From Nereocystis luetkeana (taxonomy: Eukaryota > Sar > Phaeophyceae > Laminariales > Laminariaceae), in assembly GCA_031213475.1 (NCBI GenBank), contig JARUPZ010000021.1, forward strand, positions 2,972,001-3,036,000: DNA of 64,000 nucleotides. The letters run 5' to 3'. Positions 41,907 to 53,800 of the stretch are shown in pieces (the stretch's first letter is position 1; the number at the start of each line of letters is the position of its first letter). Below the pieces are notes generated by a model. The model ran no database searches and was not told the DNA's origin. It worked only from the letters and a program-made list of their open reading frames with translations. Made by a program: the position numbers and the translations under genes.

Positions 41907-44900
41907 CTGCAAGAACAAGAAGCCAAGACAGCACCAAGCACCAGCCAGCGGTGACGGCAGCGGAACAGCAGCGGCACGTTTATTTGATTCAAGCACAGCA
42001 TCAGATTGAGCAGAAACAGCAAAATTGGAAGCAAACCGCACACACATCCGCGAAAATTGCCACGCAAGCACAGCAACCCCCATTACCGAGCACGATGCCT
42101 AGCACCAATGCAATGCATATACCGCCATACACATACTTAAAGTTACCCTCTTCCTAAGATCACTTGATCATAAGCACCTGCCTCACGCTCAGCGAGTCTC
42201 CCACGGTTTTTTGTCGCTTCTACGATCTTTGCTTTCTTCGCGTTCTTTGCTTTCTTAGCGTGCTTGCTTGTCGTGCCACACTTTTTTTCCCGGAACAATA
42301 GAAAAAAAATCTCGGAAAAAGAAAACGTCGATTTTGTTTTTTCAGCGGTTTGGGAGGATCTCTTTCGCTTTTTTTCACCGGCTGGTTGAAATTTCTTTTG
42401 CACTTTCAGTTTTTTATCTTCCTGTTTTCTTCTTCCGTTTCGTGTGCGTGTGTGTAGTCGGTGCACGGTGACGCGGGCGAGCCCGGCGCCGTCGCGGGTG
42501 TCGGCGGATGCTGGCGGGTAGAGGGGGGGTTGCAAGGAGTGCGGTCGCGGTTTACGTGGCTAGGCGTCGTGTGTGCCTCGAGACACAAGGGAAGCATGAA
42601 TGGGCTCTGTTTTGCATCCATCTGAAAAATTAGACTGAGTATGTTCGAGTCCATAAGGGACGTTCGGGATTGCAAGCTAACATTCAAGCGGTGCTTATTT
42701 TTGCGACCATGCTGAACTATACAAAGAGGCGAACGCCCGTCTGTGACCATCGACATCGTCGAGCTGGCGAACGAGGGTCACGGTGAGCACCGACCAGGCT
42801 TCACGCGGGGCGGGCAACGGGGATTACTGTGACAGAGAGGGAGGAAAGCTTTACACGGACCAAATCGGTGGCGAGTTGGTCGAGAGAGGGGCGGGCGGCG
42901 TACGAGGCTGAGAGAGAAGCTCTGCTGTTCATTTCTTTTTTGTTTTTTTTCTTCTTTGACTGGTTGGTGCAAGGTGTTCCAGGGGCAGACAATTATTACA
43001 TGAGAGGGGACGGGGATTTTTTCTCGTTCCGATTTTTTCGGTTTCGTTTTCATAGTTTTTGCAGTGCTGCTGTGCTGCTGTGCTATGCCGCTGTGCCATG
43101 CTGTGCTTTCTCGTGCGTACATACCAGGTACATATCATAGAGCATATCGAAAGAAGAAAGTCAGTGCCCTACCTGGGGTATGTACGTACCAGTACGTACG
43201 GCATGTGACTCTTGGCATTATCAAGTCGTCAATTTGCAACTATACAACAATCATAAAAGCACACCTGGTATTAATACCAGGTATGTTCAATCATCGACCT
43301 TCTGTCCGCTTCGCGTAATTCGACATGTACTTTTTCTTCCAGAGCGAGCGTAGCGGGCGGCGTAGGCCGCCCGCGGAGCGAAGCGCCTCGTATCATGTAG
43401 TAATCGCTCTGGTGGGAAACCTGTGATACGAGTATTACTATGTAACAACACGGCCACTCAAACGGTCCTCACGTTCTTGGAGGTAAATCGGAGCAAACAT
43501 CGTAAAAAATCGAACAAGAAAATCGAAAAGTAGCAAAATCGGAACATACATGACAAAAAAAACGAAGAAAAAAAACAAAGACACTCAACAAGAAAAAAAA
43601 CTTTCATTAACAATCCCATGTTTTTGTTCTATCGTACCTGAACCACCTTTGTCGCTCCGTCAAGCACCTCCAGCTGCAGAGCGCGTTGTGGAACTGCTCC
43701 CGCCGACTTGACCTCCCCAGCTTCCTGGCCAACCGCTTGAACTCAGAAAAACGCCTCCACACCCCAAGGGTAACAGTGCCAAGCCCCACCTGCCCGTTGT
43801 AACGCATCACACATCGGACAGACCAGACCAGGTCAGGTCACATCAGATCAAATCGGCATTTCATGACCTAAATTTCCGGGTGGCTGACGCGGCTGACAGA
43901 TAGATAGATCCCTGACAGATAGTATCTGCATGATCTACACTACAGCAGCTCATGTATTACGGCCTAGATCGTTCGGGGCGGCAGATACAGATGCACATAA
44001 AAGACGCCATCTTCCACGATTTAACACCGGTGTGATAAGATAACACACTTAACTGTGTGATATAAAAGGATCACGTTGTATTATACACTGCAGATATTGC
44101 GCGGCGGCAGATGGATCCCTGATATATATCAACGTGCACGATCTAGACCATGTCTCATGATCTACTCGTATCAACAGATCTTTCGGTCCGATAGAGAGCT
44201 AGATCCCTGATAGCTGTTACCTGGTATATTTGAGGTGCACGATGTCGTATGACGTTAGCCGTCCGGATGACATCTATGGCACGGGTCTCTTGCACACATG
44301 CGCTTCGTGCTCAACGTCTCAGAATCGCGTAAAAAAAAACGGCGGCTATCGTCATAAACGGCTAAGGCAGGATGTATCTACATTATTTAGGTCGTGATCT
44401 GTCCGAGATGCGTGTGACGCATCGTGCGTAATGCATGAACCAACGCGTGCCTAGGGTCTAGATGACTTGCAGCAAAAATTGATCTAATAGATGAACTTAG
44501 ATCGTGATCTCGTAGATGATGATTTAGATCGTGATCTACAGTAGTGGATGCTTCAGATCGTGATCTACAGTAGTGGATGCTTCAGATCGTGATCTACATG
44601 ATCTAGATCGTGATCTACAGTAGTAGATGCTTTAGATCGTGATCGAGTAGATGAATAAATCGTTATCTAGTAGATGCTTCAGATCGTGATTTGGATGGTT
44701 TAGATCGTGATCTCGACGATTCAGATCGTGATATACTATTTATGGGTAATAAATGATGTAGATCGTGATTTCTCTGATGGGTGTAACGCATCGAACGCAC
44801 GAACCTATGAATACGCATGGGGAATACAGTCTAGATAATTCAGATCGTGATCTATTATAGTAGACGATTCAGATCGTCATCTCGATGATTCAGATCGCCA

Positions 44901-47828
44901 TCTGTCCTCGACGTGTGTAACGCACCGAATGCATCAACCAACGCATGCCGGCTCTGCCCTGTAATCAATTTCAGCCCCCCCCCCCCCCCTCCCCCGCCCG
45001 CTCGCCCAAAAACAAAGTTGTCTTCCCCAAATCCATCACCCCTCTTCTCTCGCCGCAACGCCATCTCTCCCACTCACCACGATCAAGTATTCCGCGTGCA
45101 CGTCCGATCCCGTCTTGAGATTAGAAGGGAGTTCCATCCGTCACACGGAGGAGGCAATGCCGAGGGGACAAGGATGGGTGGGGGGGGGGGGGGGGGGGGT
45201 ACTCATTTGTTCCTTGCCTTGAGTCATTCGACCATTGACCACACACGCCTTTCGAGACGGAGCACCGCTACTCATTTGTTGATTGCTTTAGTCGTTTGGC
45301 CATTGACATCCCTTTTGAGAAAGGGGTGCCCTTCCCACTCCTACTGCAGACACCTCCAATATTTGGGGGGTGGGGGCTGGGGGGGGGCGGACCCGCACAT
45401 GGAAATTACATTTAGAGGCAAGATGAGATAGATTCAATATCAACAGAATTGAATCCATGCTGGAGGGGGCAAATAACTAGGAGCAAGCGTAGGGAAAAAA
45501 AAAACTGCATGCATTGCTTTTCGATTGGTGGGGATGGCATCCCTTACGCGCAGAGACTTACTATTACGGGGGACCATAGTCAATAGGACCTATGGTATAC
45601 ATAAAAACCTACCAGGTATATATTTAACCATTTTTACTAACAATATTTGGTGCTATTAACTATGGTCCCCCGTAATATTAGTACTATAAGTATTACCTTG
45701 CGGGGGGGGGAGGGGGGGGGCTCATTTATTCCTTGCCTTAATTCATTTGACCATCGACCACGCATTCCTTTCGAGACGAAGCACCGTCGGGGAGGGGGGT
45801 TACCATAATGTCATGTCACCCTGTACAGGTAGGTATGTATGAAGGCTGCCATAAAATTAATAGCAGTGGTATATTATCCATTCATCGCCCGCCGTTCTCT
45901 ATTCGTTCCACCAAAAAAACAAAACGCACACAAAAAAAACATAGGGGGGGGGGGGGGGGGTGTACTCGATAGGAGAGATGTACTCGATCTCATGCATGGC
46001 CGTAGTCGTATGACCATAGACCCTCGCCTCCCTACAATGCCGGGACGGAGCATGTCGGGTTTTCACCGACCAGGCAGACATTGCTTGCACCTAGCGCGAA
46101 GCGCCGTGATGTATCCGGCGAGTCGCATGAAGGGTGAGCTGCATCCTCTACTAAGAACCGCTTATGAGGCGGCCTTGCATACGGACGACAGCTTCAACGA
46201 GTTAAAATCAATTTCCGGTGTAGGCATTTCCCGACATCGCTCGCACCAAGCGGTGCTCACTTTCACGCACGGCCGTAGTCGTATGACCATACACCCCCGT
46301 AATCCCTACAACGCCGGGACGGAGCACGTCGGGTTTCTCGTGGGGGGGGGGGGGGGCGTACGTACTCATTTGTTGCTTGCCTTGACCATTGAACACGCAT
46401 CCCTTTCGAGACGGAGCAACCTACCCCCTCCCCCCCCCCCCTCAATACCACCCCTGGAACCCCCATTCCCCCAGCCTCTTCCTTCCACCCCCCTCCTACC
46501 CCCGCGCCAGACCTGCAAGCAGCGCCCTGCCTTTTACCTGGACGATCTGAAACTTCGGGATGTGGACCATGATCGACGTGATCTGTCCGCAATGTTCGCA
46601 CTGGAAGGATTTGGAGACCGCCGACCCGAAGGGGCTGGTTGCTCGGTAGAGAACCGTCGAGGCCTTCCTCTTTTTCGCTCGCGGCGGCTCCGTTACCCGC
46701 AGCGGGGCCGTGTAGTCCACCTGCCCCGTGTGCCAACCAAAAAAGGGGGGGAAAAGAAAGAAAAAAAAGAAGAAAAAAGAAAAGAAAAAGGGAGGGGTAT
46801 AACAAGGAAAGTTAAAGATGATGATGTGGTGGTGTGTGGCGTGTGGTGTGTGGTGATTGTCTGGGCTGAAATGTAAAAAAAACGAATACTGGTAGATATC
46901 AATGTGAGGACCAGGCGGCCCTTGCATTGACGGCCAGGGTGGTGTGGTGTGGTGTTGCGTGGTACGGGACGGACTGATGTGTACAGGTAGTATGGTGCGG
47001 ACCGGTCAATTTTGAGCGCTGAGCGGTGCGGTGGGTAATACAGCCGTACAGTACAGCAGTAGAAAGTGGCATCACGCTGTGCGCACGTGGTAGATAATGC
47101 AGTAGATGCAAAACCTTCACACGACGGTCAGATAGGTCATTTGCAGACCATCTACAGATTATCTACAGACCATCTACAGGCCCTCTACAGATCATCTACA
47201 AATCGTCTACAAAATCATCTGCAGACCATCTACAGATTATCTACAGATCATAAACGCAGACCATCTACAGATCATCTACAGACATATCGCAACCCGCCGT
47301 TAAGGCTCGCTGTGCAGGATCTGTAAAGCGCAGATGCAACCCAGAAAAACCTGTCCCAGATCATGATCTACGAGTGTACAGATCATCTAGATCCCGAGCT
47401 GGCGCTATCAGACGCTGTGCAAGATCTGTATCGTACAGATCAAGCAGGCTCTGTATTGTACAGATCAAACCAGGGAAACATGCGCTACTGTAGACAATGC
47501 AGCTGGTCTGCCTCTCTCGCTTCATCGCACCTCTGAGCCGGAGAAATTCTTTGCCCACTGCTCCTCGAAGAACTGCCGCTCTAGGCTGGGCTGGCGCGGT
47601 CTTTGTCCCGCTGTTTCTCTCCATAACCTCTGCGATGACAACGATTCCTGAGTGCGGCGAACGAAAACAAGAAATAAAAAGTGACAAGGAGAGACGCAGA
47701 AGGAAAACTCGTTATAATTTGACGTTTTGCCTTTTTGCCACTACCACCACCCGTAGTATCGGCAACGGAAAAAACAAAACAAAAAAAGCAGCAGCAGCAG
47801 CAGCATCATCAACAGCAGAGACATCCTT

Positions 47829-47867
<39 letters not shown>

Positions 47868-50800
47868 GGCGTTAATAATAACAGCAGCAATACCACATAC
47901 CAACAACAGTGTGTCGTCACCTGCAACTACAACAACAGCAAAAAAAACAACCCAATCCCCACCCCCACCATCAAAAGCATCATCACCACCACCACCACCA
48001 CCACCACCACCAAAATTACCGTCAAAATATATGGAGGCGTCGCCTTCGTAGTGGATGGGCCAGCCGCGCCACTCCCCCCGCCCGCCTCTTCCATCTCATC
48101 GAACCACCCCCACGGCTCGCCCTCGCTCATTTTTCTGAATCACGATTTTTGATGTTCCGTTATATTTTCCCCGTTAAGATGAGAGAGCAAACGACGTGCC
48201 GAACCCGGACGAGTTTGCGGCGAAGGCGTTTAGTGGGGGAGGGGAGGGACATTTCTTTCCGTACAGAGGCGTAGCGGGAAAAAAAAGAGACGTGGGAAAT
48301 GAGTCACTTGGCGAGCGCGGGGTTATAACCCGTTCATACACTTAAGACGAAGTACTTGATTTTTTAGTGCTTTTTCTTTTTTCACAGTTACACATGGGTT
48401 ATAACCCTTTAAGCTGGGTTAACCCTTTAAGCACCGCAGTCCCATATGTGGGGACAAAGCACTCAAATTATCAAGTAGTTTGTCCCCAAAACGGGACTGG
48501 GTTGTCCTACACGAGTTGAGGGGGAGTCAACCCTACCCCAAAAACACCAATTCGTCGTCGAAGCGAACGCACACTCACTAGTCAGTGCTGTAGGCTGTGA
48601 GTCTTCATTGATCGAGCACCACCTTCCGACAAAACGAACACCCCGCCCCCCCCCCTAAACCTTCGCCCCTTCCCTACCTCCTCTTACGGGGGACCATACT
48701 AAATAGGAACTACGGTACACACAAAAACCTATACATTTCCTCATTTTTACTCACAACGTTTGGTTCTATTTACTATGGTCCCCCGTAATAGCCCCCCGCT
48801 CCCCTAGCTCCTAACCCCGCTCGCCCAACACCTCACGTTACGCTTCGCGCTTGGTGCAAGCAACGTCTGCCTGGCACGGTGAAAGCTCGACGTGCTCCGC
48901 GCCCCGATACTGAAGGGATGCGGGAGGGTCTACGGCCATTAGACTACGGCCACGCATGACATGAGTACACGCACACCCCTCACCCCCCTCCCCACCGCCG
49001 CCGCGCCGTTGCCGCAAAAATAGCCGTGGACTACTTACTCGCGGAGGGAGCAGAGACAACAACCGATAACTACTTTCGTCCCCGAAAATGTGGATGCAGT
49101 TTCCACACGGGCGGAAGTTGCACGCGTCGGACAGATCATCTACAGATAGATTATTTAGACCATCTACATATATATACAGATAGCTCATCTACATATAGTC
49201 TATCTACATATATACATATATCTACAGATAGATCATCTATAGATAGAGATCATCTACAGATAAATCGTCTACAGATAATCTACAGCTACATCATCAACAG
49301 ATAGATCATCTACAGATAGATCATGTACGTCCTAGCGTGCCGCTATGAGATGCTGTGCAAAATCTGTAGAGCAGAACCCATAGAATCCAGGAAACATTGT
49401 GCTACTGCCACAGATCACGCAGAATATGTACGAACTACTGGTTGTACCAGGTATATACACGAACTACCGCTTGTATATTTCGAGTTAAAACATAAACATG
49501 TAACAAATTCTTCAGGATTTGGAGTCGGTGTCACTATAGCTATTAATAGCTCTTCGGAAACAGCGCAACTGATGGACACCTTTTTGAAACAGCGCACAGC
49601 TACTGGTGACTAACAGCCTGAGGGAGTTCCCCTGATGGACACCTTTTCGAAACGGCGCACAGCTGCTGGTGACTAAAAGCCTGAGGGGCTTCCCTCTTGA
49701 GTGACGAACAGCGTGCGAGACTTGTGGATCCTTGTATGCTTCGACCCGCCTTCACCGCTTTCACCCGTTATTCGCGAACAGCTTGCGAGGCCTCTGGGCG
49801 CTTCTATTCTTCGACCCACCTCTACCGCTTTGACCCGTGATCAGCCGCCTGCGAATGGTTGGTTTGAAGGGCATTTTGACGCAAGTTGTCTCAGCGCGTC
49901 AAGACCCCAACCATCACACACACCACAGCGACCTCCGCCCTCTGTCCTTCCATCAAGAACATCACGATCGCCGCGAAGAAGTCGAGTTCGACCAGTTCGT
50001 CTCGCCGCGCATCAACATCCCGCAAAAAATCTGCCGCTGCAATCACGGCTGCCGCTGCACCAACGGCTGCATCAGTACTACGCGCATCGACAGAAGCTGC
50101 CGCTGCACTTGCGGGTGCATTCGCCGACCCAAAAAAAGGATGACGCCACCCCCTGGGCACGTGGGGTCTTCACAGGAGGCAAACGCCACCCGTTTGCCGG
50201 CCGGCGCACCGTTGTTCAAAAGGTGGGGATTGGAGCACCGGCCGCAGGTCTCCTGGAGCTCGGTCTTCGTCGAAGATCTTCGCGGAAGGGCGAGGACCAC
50301 GCGCCTGCTGGCGAATGAGAGGTAACGACCTTGGGCGGCGTCGGAAACGAATGAGCGATAGCACGCCCAATGCCGCTGGCGGAACCCGCTTCCCACCCGG
50401 CAGCAGCGGGACCAGCGGGATCAGCTTGGGCGCCAACGGCAGCGCCTTCAGCAGCAGTACCGGCAGGACCAGATAGGGGCGCCGAAAAGCAGCACCTTCA
50501 GCAGCCGCTTGCGAATGCAGCCGCAAGTGCAGCGGCAGCTTCTTTCGATGCGCGTAGTACTGACGCAACCGTAGTTGCAGCGGCAGCCGTAGGTGCAGCG
50601 GCAGCCGTGATTGCAGCGGCAGATTTTTTGCGGGATGTTGATGAGCGGCGAAACGAACTGGTCGAACTCGACTTCTTCGCGGCGATCGTGATGTTCTTGA
50701 TGGAAGGACAGAGGACGGAGGTCGCTGTGGTGTGTGTGATGGGTGGGGTCTTGACGCGCTGAGACAACTTGCGTCAAAATGCCCTTCAAACCAACCATTC

Positions 50801-53800
50801 GCAGGCGGCTGATCACGGGTCAAAGCGGTAGAGGTGGGTCGAAGAATAGAAGCGTCCAGAGGCCTCGCAAGCTGTTCGCGAATAACGGGTGAAAGCGGTG
50901 AAGGCGGGTCGAAGCATACAAGGATCCACAAGTCTCGCACGCTGTTCGTCACTCAAGAGGGAAGCCCCTCAGGCTTTTAGTCACCAGCAGCTGTGCGCCG
51001 TTTCCGAAGAGCTAGCAAGTGACACAGACCCCAATCCTGAGAAATTAGTCATATATCTATGTATGACAGGGCATACACGAGAGGAATGGATCGCTCATGC
51101 GGCGTGATCTCGTCAGACTGCATTGGATCTGAAACAGAACGACATTCCACATCCTTCAACGTTCGAGATCTGGGTTGCCGTTTGCTAATTATTGCCAACG
51201 GAGAGTACTACTGCTGCTGTGAGGCGTGCCCGCACAGAAACAAAGCGCGCGTGCGCGTGCAGTGACCATGTGAAGGCGGGCTCCTATTAATATTATAACC
51301 CTTTTAGGACCACGGTCCCTTTTCGGGGACAAATTATTCATAATTTGAGTGTTTGGTCCCCAAAACGGGACTGCAGTCCTAATCAAAAGCCATGATGGCG
51401 GCAGTGGCGGGGCACTGCTGTACATACGGTTCGTTCGAAACGCCCATGAATAAGCAAACACATCGTTATATCGTATAGACACCCAGCATGTACTACTCAG
51501 CATTCGGCATTCTATACAGCTTGTTGCAGCACCATTGCATTGTTCGGTACATACTATTTACGGGGGACCATAGTTAATAGGACCAAATATTGTTAGTAAA
51601 AATGCTTAAATATATACCAGGTAGGTTGTTATGTATACCATAGGTCCTTTCAACTATGGTCCCCCGTAATAATACTATCCTTACGTCGTTTGCGATGTAC
51701 TCTCTGCCTGTCTCGTAGTCTGGGACCAGAGCTTGTTCATGTATAGATACCTGGTGCACACGAACTACTGCTTGTGTAGATACATCATACGAACAACTCT
51801 TATATAGATACCTGGTATATACGAACTACTGCTTGTGTAGATACATACGAACGACTGCTTGTACCTGGTATATACATACATATATATATCAGTATATACG
51901 TGCATCTGACTTCCTCGCGGTAACGTGAGCTAGATCATACAGAACAGGGAGCTATCTATTCATATATCTATCTATCTGCCCAGAATGATCTAGATCATCA
52001 AGTGGGAATCGACGACCTGTGCGATCTGCGGGAAAAAGCTCGCTCACCCGTCCGAGCCCCCGTTGGACATTCCCGAGGAAGATCCGCTGGATGCCGAGGA
52101 GCCGTTGAGAGAGTCGTCGCTGCTCGTCACCTTACCTAGGGACAGCTCCGAGTCCCTCGCGTTGATTGCCTCCTCCTCTTGAAACTTGCCGCTCGAAAAT
52201 ATTCTCGATCTGTTTTGTTTTTTTTCCCCGGGAGATATATAGAATAATAAAAAAAAAACAATCATAAAAATGGCGGGGAGGAGGGGGGGGGGGGGGGGGG
52301 AGCGTGGGTAAGCGTGGGTGGGACCTACAGTATATCCACGACTACAGTATATCCACGAGTACGTCCGGTAAAATAATGGGGGGAAAAAACGCTAAGAAAC
52401 AAAAAAGTGTGGAAAAATATAACCCAATGTACGTACGTATGAATCAGGGTTAAAAAATACCAGGTGTATGTAACAAGCCTCGCCCACGGCACCTGCAGCG
52501 GTCCTGGAGGGGTCCGGAGCGCCGCCGCAGGCCTTCCCCAGACCAGGAGGATGCACCAAAGGGAACAAAAAAATGCCAAGAAACTACGGGCCAGGAACGC
52601 GGCAAATGTTTCCCAACTACGGGCCACGATAGAGTAGTGCTGTCCTCCCCAACTCCCTCCCCAACTCCCACTCCTTATCCATATGAGTACTGGGGAGAAG
52701 AAAACATTCCCGGAAAGTTCCGCCCCCCAAAAAGATCTTGTTGTCTATATATGAGGCCTCCCTCCGGCTAAGAAAAACTGCCGTACGTACGTACCATATT
52801 TTACATTTTACCGCAAACGAGTACGATGGCGAGAGCAAAAAAACAAAAAAAAAACGACGAGCGGAATGTGTTTTGCTTCGCGTGGATCGGACGGAGGAGT
52901 TCCTTGAGCAGGGCGAGGCGTGCACACTGCCATAAGCTGGAGAGACTTTTGGGTGACGGGGGTCTATTTAGCGGGGTCAACTTCCCTCACACGTCACACG
53001 CCTCGCCGGCTCTATAAACCGGGCGATCATTTCCACCGCGGGAGTTTCTTTTTGCTATTTTCCCCCCTCTTGTGTGCAGAACAACATCAGTATATATGTA
53101 CCTTGTACAGTCGTTGGGAACCCTTTTAGAACCGCAGTCCCGATTTGGGGACAAACTACTTGAACTTTGACTGGATTGTCCCCTAAATGAGACTGCAGTT
53201 CTAAAAGGGTTAATAGCCCGCTGGGGGTCGAGAGGGAACCAGACTGCGTGCTTGAAAGCCCTCGGATGTCGATGTGAGATTTGAGCGTGAGATCAGGAAT
53301 CTCGGCTTTTACACGTAGGTTCTCCGGCTCCCCGGTCCCTAAAAAATAAAAAAAGATTGCCTCGCCTTTCCAACGGTCTTTTCTTTGACAGGTCAGGACG
53401 TCAGGCGTCGATCATTGACTACATCCATACCACCATGTCCCTGAATATAACGAACGTTTTGATTGGATATTAGTATAAAAGCCCTTACATTTGGGGACAG
53501 AAGAGTAGATGATTAGACCTATGCCAATGGAAACGCGAAGTCCAAAAGTCATCTGTCAAATATATTGCTTTCAAATAACAGCCCAAACTTTCCTCGTACC
53601 GCCGCTGTGGGAAAAAAGAGAAAACATGTTCGATTGTTTCTTTTTTTTTTCCAACGGCTGCAGGCGGCGCAATTTACTTTTTCTGGTTGCAAATTGTCAA
53701 CACGCTGATAAAAACTAGCTCGTGCGACGATCGACGCTCGATCTCAACATACACTCAGCCCACGGCCAACCGCTCGGTGTCCGGCAAGGCCAACAAATAG

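Noticed and set aside
41615-42157. 180-codon plus-strand frame with Gln-rich sequence
   Set aside because: It is antisense to PX exon h, whose protein has clear family character and splice sites.
49701-50952. Two similar proteins of about 205 and 260 residues on opposite strands
   Set aside because: Mirror images caused by the inverted repeat arms; composition is Arg/Ser/Ala rich and no family is recognised.
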